From Dolomedes plantarius (taxonomy: Eukaryota > Arthropoda > Arachnida > Araneae > Dolomedidae), in NCBI GenBank assembly GCA_907164885.2, contig OU015501.1:59553619-59617618 (forward strand): DNA of 64,000 nt. Reading direction: 5' to 3'. The position numbers were made by a program, and so were the translations under genes. Under the pieces are notes generated by a model that searched no databases, had not been told where the DNA came from, and saw nothing but the letters and a program-made list of their open reading frames with translations. Positions 50,101 to 60,765 of the stretch are shown in pieces (the stretch's first letter is position 1; each line of letters starts with the position of its first letter).

Positions 50101-53100
50101 TTAGTGAGTAAAATAATAAGTTGAAAAACTACAAACTTGGCATTCAGTTAAAATTGAGTTTTTCAAGTATGCTCTTTTAGAATGAAAACTTTAATTTTTT
50201 ATTGAATGTATTTGGTATATTTTGGAAGCTGAACATCTAGCAAATGCCGATAAATCGCAAAATTGACATTAATAAATGCAGAAAACCGAAATATTTGTCC
50301 ATCAAAATTGTCGATTTCGTGAAATTCGCAAAACTGCTTTGGGGAAAAAGCTTCGTTTGCAATGAAAAACATTTTTAAATTTATAAAAATGTGTGTATCC
50401 TTAAAGATGAAGAGTTGTAAAACACACGGAAATAAAAAATTTGTCGATTTGAGGACGGAAAAGTTGAATTTTGCATGCATGAAAATAGTGGAAATTTGCG
50501 AAACGGAAAGGAGCTGGCCCACCCGGAATGTCAGCTGTTTTAGCTCTCCTCTTCCATTGAGTTCTGCAGTTTTAAATGAATAATTAAAAAAGTTTAAAGT
50601 TTTGAAAGTTGAGGATAGCACCAGTGCACGCGTCTCAGCTGTCCGCGTATATCGGTACCAGTCGTGATATCCTGCTATGCTCGGTTCGCGAGATTAGCCC
50701 GTCCCCGTGTCTGCTGACTGACAAACTAACATTTGTTTACCTTCAGCTGTTAATAGTAAGATATACTATTATAAACTTTCCATGAGATAATTCAGATTCA
50801 ACAAGAGATTGCAGAACCAGACTAAAAATTCAGAACCGGGTTTCGGTTCTTTAGTTTTCCCAGAACCAGAAACCTGGATATTACCCAGGCCTCTGGGCCT
50901 GAGCTCCTACAAATCTGGCTTCAAACAGAAAAGGTTCTTCTTGATTCAATACTTATAAAAGACGTGTTCACATATTTTCTTGCGAGTTGATATGGTTAAA
51001 CCAATGCAATCTACTCTCTACAAAGGTCCTCACAAAGTTTTTCCTCGCAAAGGAAAAAAACTTTCGAGATTACTGTTAATGAAAAGAATGATACTGTCAG
51101 TATTGATAGAAATAAACAGGCACATCTGATGGACAGCACTGTGGATCTGCCAAAGAAAACAACCCATCATACCCTTGTGAAAATTCTGTAAAACGTTATT
51201 TGAGAGGACACATTCCAGTTTTCACCACATCTGGATGTCATGCTCACTTTCCTTACAAATATCCTCAATTTATCAGTAATCATTTTTTTAAAGGAACGGG
51301 GGATGGTGTGGCAACTGTCTACACCAATTCTCATAGTGACATCAGAGCATATTTTTCCCTCTGAAGATAAAATAAGTTATGCTTACTTGCATCTGTTACA
51401 TGCCACTTTTAACTTACGGTGTATTTGCTTTAAATAAAATATCTTCTTATAAATTTAGTTCATTTAATCACTGGCTAACAGCTAAAAAAGCTCTACAGAT
51501 CTAGCAGTTAATACTGTGGATAGGCTTAGGATAAAGGATTCTAAAGATCTAAGTAGTGATAAATTGTAAAGCATGGTAAAACTGTTTATCCCTGTTAAAA
51601 TGTTTTCTAAACCTAAGATCTACTGCTTTCAAATACCCTGTTCTACAACTATTAGAACTGGGTATTCAGTTTCAATAAATTTCCCCGGGTACCCTCTTCT
51701 GCAATCCCTAGTTTCAGCAATTTGTCAAACGATGCATGTCTTATACTTTTCTCAGGATGACATGATGGCTGATGCGGAATTGATTATTCATAGCACTTTA
51801 TCAGACATTACTGATGTGTTTCCTGTAGAGTTGTTTCTTCAATTTTACAAACTCTCATCAGGAGAGCTAATGGTCAACTGAATAGAAACTAAACAGTCAA
51901 CAGAGAATACAAATGCCATAATTATTTTTTAGAGTTAATACAGTGGTACACATTAGAGTCCACACATTGTCAAACTATTAACACAGTTATATGTGAAATT
52001 TTAATTTTTAGGCAATAAAGTTTTAAAAAATTGGAAGACACTTCCTGTAGCATACATTTTTAGATTGCTTTATAAGAGATGCAAAGTTATAATCACATCA
52101 GAGGAAAATGATGCACCTCATTCATAAGCTTATCTTACTGTAAAAAAGATATTTTCTTTTTTACTAAAAAGAAATGTTATATATCTGCGATGATGAGTTA
52201 AGTGACTGCAGTTTTTTTTTTCATAGTCTCATGCATTCAAATTTTGTTTACAGCTACAGTTCTGTTCAAATGACTTCACTTTCTGTCCTGTAGTGCTACA
52301 GCACTTCTCAACAATCCTCATACAAGCTTCTCTCCATTATTTGCCATGCTGATGAGACACTTGGTAGACAATTCTCTGTTCTGCAATGTTTAAAACAAGG
52401 CTTTAATTAGTGAATAAGCTAAGAAGTTACAAGTAGACTTTCTTTCCATGAACTGTGCCAATCTTTCTTTACTCTGCATATGAAAATCATGTAAGTGTTA
52501 TTCACAGCTTTTAGAGGCTACTTGCTTCTTGTCTTCTTTTTAATGATCAACCCACTTTCACATAATGATGTCCACCATGACACAGTGCTGAGATCTTTTC
52601 AACAACATCCATTAATTTTATGCACAGTAATGTGAATTTTGGCTAGTTTTACCACACTAAATATTAAATTCTATGTTCAAATGCTGATAATGTTAGAGGT
52701 CTAACCTTGGTTAATTCCATTCTCTGTTTCAATACCTTATTTTCATGAACAGTCTGCAGAATGTTTGAAATAACCCTAAAATACTTCATGAAAATTTTAA
52801 GAATTAACATAAAAATCAGACTAAATATAATCTTTTGCTGTATAAGTAATAATTTAAATATTCATTACCTGGTACAACAACAGGCAATGCTCCAAAGTAC
52901 ACCAGCTAGTGTGACAACAATTGTAAAAGATACAATAATCACATATAAGATGCTCCAATCTAAAATGTTTAAAAAAAATTTTCATATACATCAGAAAAAA
53001 ATAAGAATAAAGAAGATTAAACAATCAATACCCCAGAGTGACAAATAGGAAAAAAAACACAATCATGTACAATACTTGATATTATTCACACATTGTTATA

Positions 53101-56100
53101 CAATGCTTGAAATCACACACAGCAAACAAAAGTATCTAATTTATTTATACCAACATTGCCATTCCCTTATTTAAAAAAAATTAATGTATTCTTGTAATAT
53201 GACAATTCAACATAATACCTAGATTTTTAAAGAAGCAATGATATTGTAGTAACTTTCTTAGCAACACAAAGAAAGCAAAAATTATGTTTTAATCAAATAA
53301 ATTCTAATGTAAGAATATGAACAACTCAAACAAGTTATAGTTACACCGGAAGCAATTCAATAAAAGAAAAATTTCTAAATATATAAGCAACCAACAAGCA
53401 AAAAAAATATTTTGTACATACCACAGTTACTTTCTTTATCACCGAAGTTGTAACGAAACACATCTTGCATCCAAAAAGCTTCGCAGACACAATGCTTAGT
53501 ATACTGATCACAAACACCATGCCCTGAGCATTTATTTTGGCAGACTATCAAGTTATAAATTATATGTATAAAATTGTTTTTCAAATATAAACAATCAATG
53601 AATTCAAAAACAACATTCACAACAAATAATATGAAATGTAATGGTTATATGATGACTGAAACAGCATCTGTACTTTTTTTTTAAATTACTGATGACAAAA
53701 TGACAAAAGCCAATAAGTGAAAATTCTTAGAGAAGAAAAAACCAAGCCTTATTAAATTTAAAATTCTTGCCTTTCATACAATATTTCATAAACTATGTCC
53801 ACCAACAATTTGTTCTTGAATTATAGATTCCTGGATTAGCAAACAAATATTTGAAAGAGTTTTTATATCCTTTTATCCCCAAATTTACTCTTAGTAAATT
53901 TGGGAATAAATTTATACAAAAACTCTTGCAAAGCTTTTTGCAAAAGACTTGAAATTGAAGGAGAGTATATTTAATTTCTTTAAAATGAATGATTAAATTC
54001 AAAGCTTACAGTAAAGGTCTAAGTTTTATTAACTAGTCCTTGTTAGAGATATCTTTAAATGAAAAGCAGGTATTCAAAATTATCAAATCACTATGTCCTA
54101 GAGACATGTCCAGTGTCAATCATATCAAGAGAAAGAGGCTCTATCTCAATGAATATATCTTGATCAAATAGCATTCAAACTTAAAAGCAAAATATTTTAT
54201 CAGTTAATTTTTATTACTTTAAATGAATAGTTTATTAAAACATAAACAATATTAAAAATCTTAATGCTGAAAAACTATTAAAACATAGTTTTTTAAAACA
54301 AACTCATGATGGCAGAATAAATAATACAGAGGTATTGCTATCATCTGATCAATGATTATAAAGCAAGGTTTGTATCTTTGCTACATTTATTTCCTAAAAT
54401 CAATTTCATCATCATAAGTTGAACCAACGAATAGTTTGCCTCACTAAGCTTAAGATATTTTAATTTTTATAAGTTCTTGATAATAATCAATTTTACCATG
54501 CAAAAAAATATTATTTTATTGCATTCTATACCATACTCATTCTAACATCAACATTATGATATTGGAATATTTAGCTTACACATTTTATGATTGGGTCAGT
54601 ACAGCTATAAATCTCGTTTTACAATGCAAACAAGATTTGAAAAATGTACACAATGAATATAAACACAATTACAAAATAAACAGCAGTAAATCCTTACCAA
54701 CTGTGTCAACGGATAAAACTTCTACATCAAGTAATGAACTATCAGTTCGCAATTTTTTCTTCAGTCGAGATACAACATCCACACCAGATAAAAGTCCACT
54801 ATTTAAACTAGACACTCTCTCAACAGTGAAAAGTAAGACCACTCTAAAAATGATAAATATGTATTAACCACTTGAAATATTTTGCTACTGGCAAATAAAA
54901 TAAATTACATTAAAATATGAAAATTAAAAAAAACTTTAAAAAGAAAAAAGTTGATAAATTAAGCAAATTTGAAGATTACATTAAAATATTCCAAAATTCA
55001 AACTAGAACTTTACATTTATAAATGCCATATGTAGGAGACAGTGATCATAACATTCTAACAACTATTCAACCAACCCTACCATAAATATTACACCAGATA
55101 AATACTGTTAAATATTCAAATCTTCATTGAACTGTTTTAGCTTAAATTCAATGAGACTTTTATACACCCATACTCTTAAACTAATTATTATATACAAATT
55201 ATTAATGTGTGGTCATTGCATTGCAAAAAGTGCCCATAGTACCTTAAACAACCTACAAGATATTCAAATTTGATACCTGTCTTTTGTCAAAGGATACCTA
55301 AACTAATAATGAAACAAATGCCTCTTTTGAGAAATGATACATTCAAAAATTGAATGGCTTTGAAACATAAGAGACAAATTTCAATCATATGTTGCATTAT
55401 AAATGAAACAAAAGATGAAAATATAAGTTATTATTTAAGATACATGATCAAATACAAATAAGCATTTGAAATAACTACTACCAGTATTGAAATTATTATT
55501 AGTATAATTTACATGTGCTCATCATTTGAAACAGGAAAATTCAGCATAAGTGGGTGTTTCATTAGTCTTAACGGTAGAATGCATACATTTCCCAAGAGGG
55601 AAGTTGTATTAGTATCAATAAGAAATCTAGACAACTTATATGACAAGACAAGATTTAATACATACATATTTTAAGTCAATGAGCATTGTGAAATAAATAA
55701 TAAATATTTTATTAAAAATTGAAGGTTTCTGATACCTTCTGTCTCCTTAATTTCTACCAAATATTAACAACAGAAATCATAAATACACTCATATCTGGGA
55801 AAAATAAATATACATAAATTTTACCTTCGGTTGTGTCGATCAGAACTTAGTGTCATCAGGTTCACTTTAACAGGATCACCATCATGAAGTAAAATTTCAA
55901 GTTGCCTGAGAAGTGTATCCTGAATAGATGATGATATATAACCATGATGATCACTAATCATATTTAAAACAATAAAACTTAAATTCAATTTTTGAACACA
56001 TTACAATATCTATCCACTCTTTTATTTTTTTAGAATAAATTTAGAGTTCTTTCATACTTAAAATATATACAATTTATCAATTGGTAAGAGCTCAAACATT

Positions 56101-57942
56101 TCTTTGTAACTATGTCTTTGTTCACTAATGTTATACAGATGGATAAAAAATAAGATTCAAAAATCCTCTCAAAAGGAATTAGTTTTATTTTCTTACTTCC
56201 TGCTCTTGTGTAAAACTTTTGATATCAGCATTGACCATCATCTCTACTTGATCAATAAGTGTTGTTGGAGCTTTCACAATGAGAGATGCAGTATCTGAAG
56301 AAGTTGCACCTTGAACATCATAGACTGTTAGTCGAAAAAGATAACGTCCCGAAATCAAATTCGTCAGTTTAAGGATTGGAGTCTTATCCGAGTTTTCTAT
56401 AATGGACTGCAAAGTAAAAATTGGCAAAATATTAAAATAATAGATTTTAGCAATGATATTTAATTAATGCATTCTGTTGCTCATATTCAAAAAATTTTTG
56501 ATAGAAATTTTTTTTAATATATGTTCTTTTGTCAGAAATATAGTCCACACCACAGTAAACTAACAAATGCAGATTTCCTTACTTTTCAGGAGAGCCAAAA
56601 AAAAAACAGTTATATTTTAGAACATAATAAGCGATTTTTTAAAACTGAAAATTAAATAGGTCCCGTCAAGTGCCCCAAACATGTTTTTGTTATTGATGCA
56701 AATTTAATAATATTTAATTAATAAGATTATTTTAAAATATTCGTTACTTTACTGCATATGGCTAATTGTGATGGATTGTCATGAAATTTGTGGTAAAGTA
56801 TCCAATGTGCAATTTTCCTGTAGATTCGCTAGTTTGAAATGCATTTTCATTATAATGGATTCATTACTTTACATATAAGAAAATTTAAAGTTTAAAAATT
56901 GGTCATAAACAGCAGGTAAACTGAAAATTTTTGTAGGTTGAAGAAAATATTTTTATTGACAACATTATTGACAAAAAAAGTTATATGTAGTAAATTAAGT
57001 TAATACAGAGAAAAAAATTACTGATTTTTGAAAAATGATTTTTAATCATTTTTTCAGATACAAATTGGTCTTTGCTAACATTAAAATTGAAAAGGTCATC
57101 ATGAAGGAGTTTAACTATATTATAGGGAGTGGGTATTCAACAGTTTGAAATGACCTAATATTAAGAAAACGTGCTTAAACATAATTGCAAAGTAGCAAAT
57201 TTGCCATATTCATTATATTGCAACTCTTGTAGGAATAGACACAATAGTATAAACTTTCGAATAAAAATATTTGTTACTTTAGCATATATAAATCTACAAA
57301 AGCTCGATATTCATCAAAATGACATTGCTGATTCCGGCTTTCTGAGCACCATAGAGATTCAACACTTTACCACAAAGTGGGCCTTGTAGAGTACTGTGAT
57401 AAACAAATGAATTTGAAAAATTTGATTTTTCCCATTCATTAGTTTACCGTGTTGCCAATGATATCTTAATAGAAAATCTTAAAATTTAGTTTTCACATAA
57501 TTACATTTAAAAATCAGCGTATACATTGAATTCAATTTCTGAAAAGAATATCAATAATAATGAGACACTTCCACATAGCAAGAGTAATCTTATTGGGTAA
57601 CACACTGATCTGCAAATCAGAAGATTCATAATTCACAACCTCCTGCTGTGGTATTTGCAAATTAGAATGGAGCCAAAATAGTAGAAAGAATGATAATAGA
57701 CTATAAGACTTCCATATGACAAATATTCATCATGAAAATAATGCAGCACTAACAAAAATAGTCATAAAAAAATAAAGTACAAAGCCAATATCCTGTGTTG
57801 TAGGACTTTAAAAGAAAGGGGAAGAATAAGTGAGGCACGCTGTTGAGACTTACAGTTACATCAAGGACATTTAAAATAAAGCAAATGACCTAGGCTCAAT
57901 TCAATCAACCCAAAATATTTTAGAGATTCCTTTCTCTCTATC

Positions 57943-57991
<49 letters not shown>

Positions 57992-60353
57992 AAGTAAGTA
58001 AGTAAACATGATATAAATATGTCATACCTTAATAACATGGTTTTGTAATGTTCTAGCACCCTCTCCAGTCACTGGCAAAAATTACAAAACTTGAGTCAAA
58101 ATGTATAATTAATATTCCAAAATATCAGCTTACCCCAGCAGCTAAGGATGCAGGATCTCTATTCCATTCATATTTTACTATAGCAATATCATCAGTTGAT
58201 GAGCTTCCATTCATTACAATGACATCACAAGGTAAATATATCGTTTTATCTCCACCAGCATTAGCTCTTGGAGGTATGTTTTCAGCTAAAAAAATAAAAC
58301 AACAATGATGACAAAATAAAAATTAAAAATTGGAATAACAATAACCAAATCCATAACAGAAACTTAACCAAAGTATAACATGATTTTAAATTGAAAGCTT
58401 TAACAAACTATTAAGTAAGGATTTCTAATACAATCCTCCTTAAATGAATGAAATCTGTTACTAAAGTATTAAGGAGTATAACAAAATATGTCAGACATTT
58501 TTATGACATGCTATGAGCTACCATAAAACAGATGCTAGTAAAATGTAAAAGATGCTAAAGTACAGTAAGATTTGGTTTGGAAGATAACATGGTAAGAGTA
58601 TGTCTGGGTGATATGTTGTCATGGGTTTAAGTCCAGGTCAAATATTTTTTCTAACTGCCGAAAATTTGACTTCCTTAACATAAAATTTAAATGAAGTAAA
58701 ATCGTGACGTGCACATTTATTTATATAGTAATTGATGTTATTATGTGCACAATATGTGAAACTTTTAGCAGTAAATGTTATGTAAATGTTGAATTTTTAT
58801 AAGGCAGGAAGATATATATCAAGATCAATATTTAACAAATAAACTGAAAAATTGGAAAAAATACAAATAAGTACATTATTTAGAGTACTCACAAAGAAGC
58901 AAAATTTATTTAACTTTTTATTAATCATATGTTTTTAAGTATGCACAGTATATGGCACAGAGTGTTGACCATTCAGTTAGGAGCAGGGGACACCACATGC
59001 AGGTAATCTGCAATTCTTACCTTCTCTAGTAATAACTCTATAAACCATGTCCTTATTATGTTCTATACAGAGACACTTCATATCCTTTCTGAGGCAGGCT
59101 TTAATGTCTGCATTCAGTCGATGCCAAATCATGTTGGAACTTGCAGCAATGAAATAGCAGGCTGCCTTGCAAAGGTAGGATGCTGCTTACCAAAGCCTCA
59201 AATTCATGTGTCTCTAAGCTCGGCATAATCTTTGATCAACCACAAAATTATAAAGAGCCTGAGAGACTCACAAGTAACTGTGGCAAGAGGAAAATAGTGG
59301 GAGTGCCTTCTGAGAAAACCAATCCTAAGAGGTCTTCCCTGTCTGTTGAGTGTTGCCACATTCCACTGGGTCACACAGCATGACTATCTTCAGGTCCACT
59401 TATTCAGAATTAAAAATGACACTACTGACTAATGTCCACTCTGTGTTGATAGATGTATGGACTGCAAGCATCTTTTACCTTACACAGGCCTAGAACAGCC
59501 AGACCTGATTAAGTCTTTCAGCTAGCAACAGCAATTAAGAGTTCTACTGGTCTACATGGTGCCAGATGGCCTTGCAGCCCAGAGTGGGCATCAGGTAAAT
59601 TAAACTAACTACTAAAACTAATTATATATCAATATTTTATAATCTTCCCTGACACAACCTAACTTCATTTCTTAAATATTACATATAGTTCAAAAATACA
59701 AATTTTTCTGTGCAAAACTTATTGAATTTTTTGCCCACTCTATAAACATTGATTATCAGTTCTAAAGCCCTACTCTGGCTCCTCTATCATCATAAAATAT
59801 ATATTAAGTGGGAGAAAAAACATAAAACTACTTCATACTTTGTATAACAGAAATATTAACTGTAGCAGAAGAGTGAGCATCCTTTTCATCAAAGACCGTT
59901 AACATAAACTGGTAATATCCAGGGATTAATCCAGACACTTCACTTACAGCTGAGTTAGGATTTGACAATATAGCAGGTTTAGGTCCTCTGTTTAAAGAAA
60001 CAAAATAGCATTATGCATTCTGTTACAGTGTAAATTTTACTTTAAAAAACTACATTCAAAGCATAACAAGGAGAGAAATCTTATAATTCTTACTGAATTT
60101 GCTCCCATTTCCACTTGACTATTTTAATATCATCTTTGCTTGAGCTACCATTTAAAATAACAGGTGCTTGTAAAGGTAAGGTAATCTTTTGATCAGGTCC
60201 AGCAACAGCAACAGGTGGAGTATTACTTTCTGGCTTTACAAATAAATGAACTTCAGTAGTCGAAGTTTGATCTGCTGTATCAGTTACTTTCAGAATAAAT
60301 TTGTATACTCCAACTTCTAACTGTGAAAGATGCAAGTAAGGCCCATTGGTACC
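46997..60353 (-). CDS. KIAA0319L: KIAA0319/KIAA0319L-type PKD membrane protein, C-terminal 486 residues (ten exons)
   Basis: Join, in transcript order: 60353-60094, 59987-59839, 58285-58134, 56406-56197, 55919-55825, 54843-54698, 53544-53422, 52959-52869, 49429-49335, 47136-46997. All donors are GT and acceptors AG, the phases agree, and the total is 487 codons with stop. Domains: end of one PKD domain, then two more (PPVAVAGPDQ at about 44; PPRANAGGDK at about 141); a conserved region (DTLLRQLEILL); Cys-rich module (KCSGHGVCDQYTKHCVC); membrane helix at about 383-405; tail with KKRHRYTLLDDYND and SSLMISDSESD. The vertebrate proteins are type I membrane proteins of the cell surface and Golgi/endosomes; KIAA0319L is the AAV receptor, and KIAA0319 is linked to dyslexia. 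Earlier exons lie beyond the window. Introns carry many mobile elements. Confidence 0.95.
47159..47517. repeat. Duplicated segment, copy B
   Basis: Direct copy of 45197-45566, about 2 kb away. Lacks a dozen bases at the place of the outer piggyBac end. Lies in the last intron of the KIAA0319L-like gene. Confidence 0.85.
47954..48198. mobile_element. MITE with about 44-bp TIRs
   Basis: CTATGGTGCCTGGTATACAG, then GGTTTAAGTCAAAAACAGTG on the left; the right end read inward gives CTATGGTGCTTGGTATAAAG, then GGCTTAAGTCAAAAGCAGTG. Flanks allow either a TA or an ATTT duplication. 245 bp, in the last intron. Confidence 0.8.
48518..48735 (+). repeat. tRNA-derived SINE, full-length in outline
   Basis: Head with A-box-like TAGTATAGTGCTTTG and B-box-like GGGCTCAAATCCCG; body GCTGGCTCACCTAAATAGTG, then CTCCC; ends ACATTAGGC and an A run. 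The 3' half recurs at 11505-11650. Confidence 0.7.
48736..49334. other. KIAA0319L-like intron, no gene seen
   Basis: A+T-rich rest of the last intron between a SINE and the exon at 49335. Nothing recognised. Confidence 0.35.
49335..49429 (-). CDS. KIAA0319L: KIAA0319L-like exon, juxtamembrane tail
   Basis: Acceptor GAATTGTTTCAG; phase 2 in, phase 1 out; donor GTAAAT. RMRFRRPKKRHRYTLLDDYN matches the vertebrate stretch K..KIRKKTKYTILDN. A purine-rich codon run encodes DREREKEK. Confidence 0.9.
49768..49930 (-). repeat. tRNA-derived SINE
   Basis: On the - strand: GTGCTGTCATGGCGTAGTGC, then TATCGC (A box), and GTGGGTTCGGCC (B box) at tRNA spacing. The 3' end (+ strand ACTAGCTGAGTGGCAACCCC) resembles tails of RTE-type LINEs. 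Confidence 0.6.
49931..50929. other. KIAA0319L-like intron, unexplained
   Basis: ORFs on both strands at 50199-50621 (140 codons on -) have no recognised motif. A less A+T-rich stretch near 50620-50740 and an AGAACCGGGTTTCGGTTCT palindrome near 50832-50850 suggest a further unrecognised repeat. Confidence 0.3.
50930..51310 (+). pseudogene. Gypsy-type pol C-terminus with polypurine tract, decayed
   Basis: Text in changing frames: RVDMVKPMQSTLYKGPHKVF, then FEITVNEKNDTVSIDRNKQA, then TSGCHAHFPYKYPQF, the usual end of Ty3/gypsy pol (...GPF.V......F...V.G....VSIDRLKPA...SGR.V.FP). It is followed by AAAGGAACGGGGGATGG and TGTGGCAACTG, as a polypurine tract before a 3' LTR would be. A second gypsy lineage, distinct from that at 23.6-28.8 kb. 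Confidence 0.6.
51311..52868. other. KIAA0319L-like intron; perhaps LTR debris at its start
   Basis: Could begin with the 3' LTR of the gypsy remnant. The ORF at 51573-51881 has no recognised motif. The rest is unrecognised. Confidence 0.3.
52869..52959 (-). CDS. KIAA0319L: KIAA0319L-like exon, transmembrane helix
   Basis: Phase 1 in, phase 2 out. WSILYVIIVSFTIVVTLAGV, then LWSIACCCT: a single membrane helix followed by a CCC palmitoylation-like cluster, as in vertebrates (WLCICCCKR). Confidence 0.93.
53422..53544 (-). CDS. KIAA0319L: KIAA0319L-like exon, Cys-rich module
   Basis: Phase 1 in and out. VCQNKCSGHGVCDQYTKHCV, then CEAFWMQDVFRYNFGDKESN and C: an EGF-like, six-or-more-Cys module just outside the membrane, well matched to KCSGHGHCDPLTKRCIC of the vertebrate proteins. 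Confidence 0.95.
53545..54697. other. KIAA0319L-like intron, no gene seen
   Basis: A+T-rich intron. A small inverted motif (AAATTTACTCTTAGTAAATTT) lies near 53880. Nothing else recognised. Confidence 0.35.
54698..54843 (-). CDS. KIAA0319L: KIAA0319L-like exon, region between PKD domains and Cys-rich module
   Basis: Phase 2 in, phase 1 out. VVLLFTVERVSSLNSGLLSG, then VDVVSRLKKKLRTDSSLLDV and EVLSVDTV align with TVIVFYVQSRPP...VLRVDTAGC of the vertebrate proteins. Confidence 0.88.
54844..55824. other. KIAA0319L-like intron, no gene seen
   Basis: A+T-rich intron; no ORF, TIR or SINE recognised. Confidence 0.35.
55825..55919 (-). CDS. KIAA0319L: KIAA0319L-like exon
   Basis: Acceptor ATCATCTATTCAG, phase 0 in, phase 2 out. 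DTLLRQLEILLHDGDPVKVN, then LMTLSSDRHNR matches DTLVRQLAVLL...IKVQKIRAHSD. Confidence 0.9.
56197..56406 (-). CDS. KIAA0319L: KIAA0319L-like exon, second half of last PKD domain
   Basis: Phase 0 in and out. LKLTNLISGRYLFRLTVYDV, then QGATSSDTASLIVKAP is the usual end of a PKD domain; then IDQVEMMVNADIKSFTQEQE. Donor GTAAGA. Confidence 0.93.
56407..58133. other. KIAA0319L-like intron
   Basis: Holds a weak tRNA-like stretch near 57600-57660 and a (TA)n(TG)n(TAAG)n tract at 57947-58006. No coding signal accepted. Confidence 0.4.
57947..58006. repeat. (TA)n(TG)n(TAAG)n microsatellite
   Basis: Compound simple repeat in an intron of the KIAA0319L-like gene. Confidence 0.9.
58134..58285 (-). CDS. 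KIAA0319L: KIAA0319L-like exon, first half of last PKD domain
   Basis: Phase 1 in, phase 0 out. TENIPPRANAGGDKTIYLPC, then MNGSSSTDDIAIVKYEWNRD and PASLAAG, matching the PPRARAGG...SRSTDDQRIVSYLW...SPAAG block of vertebrate KIAA0319L. Confidence 0.95.
58286..59111. other. KIAA0319L-like intron, no gene seen
   Basis: A+T-rich. A tRNA-SINE-like patch near 58590-58640 (GGGTTTAAGTCC) is too weak to call. Confidence 0.3.
59112..59600 (+). pseudogene. Decayed non-LTR retrotransposon ORF2 end
   Basis: IQSMPNHVGTCSNEIAGCLA resembles the end of the LINE RNase H domain (IPSHVGI.GNE.AD.LAK). Later, in frames broken by stops: SLINHKIIKSLRDSQVTVAR, then FHWVTQHDYLQVHLFRIK and CPLCVD, a typical C-terminal Cys motif region of Jockey/I-type LINEs. 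On the strand opposite to the host gene. Confidence 0.6.
59839..59987 (-). CDS. KIAA0319L: KIAA0319L-like exon, second half of a PKD domain
   Basis: Phase 2 in, phase 1 out. GPKPAILSNPNSAVSEVSGL, then IPGYYQFMLTVFDEKDAHSS and ATVNISVIQ, the end of a PKD domain. Confidence 0.93.
60094..60353 (-). CDS. KIAA0319L: KIAA0319L-like exon, end of one PKD domain and start of the next
   Basis: Acceptor TTTGCAAACAG, phase 0 in; donor CA|GTAAGA, phase 2 out. GPYLHLSQLEVGVYKFILKV, then KPESNTPPVAVAGPDQ and LNGSSSKDDIKIVKWKWEQI match consecutive PKD blocks. The preceding exon is not in the window; 3.6 kb of intron follow to the right. Confidence 0.93.
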
Positions 60354-60765
60354 CTGTTTGCAAAAATAAAAATAAAGGCATAACCTTTAAAATAAATTAG
60401 TTAAAAAAAAAATAGGGAAACACATTTATTTTTGGAAAGTACAAGATTGATTTTATAAAGTCCATTATTTGAAGATTAAAAAAAGCATGACAAACTTTGA
60501 TGAATGAAAAGCATACAAATTTCTAGTTTATTTACACTGCTGGCCACTGTAAATGCAACACCCTGAAGGAAACATGCAAATAACATGAAATTTACAACAT
60601 GCATTAGCGGAGGTGAGATATGCAAATGATTAGAATTTCAGCACAGACGCACATCACGCGCGCCTGTGCGCCACTTCAAAGCGCTATTAAAGGCTTGGAG
60701 ATTTCGACGATTTCAAGTTCGGCAATTGTGTTTTTCTTGTGGTTTTTTCAGAAAAACGATCAATT

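Noticed and set aside
50199..50621. 140-codon ORF on the - strand, with a shorter one opposite
   Set aside because: No domain, signal or splice context; A+T-rich intron sequence with open frames on both strands.
54556..54867. 103-codon + strand ORF
   Set aside because: Antisense to a well supported KIAA0319L-like exon.
58028..58072. A small extra KIAA0319L exon between 58134 and 56406 (acceptor-like TTTTTGCCAG, donor GTATGA)
   Set aside because: In the required phase it opens with TGA, and leaving it out aligns the flanking exons with the vertebrate protein without a gap.
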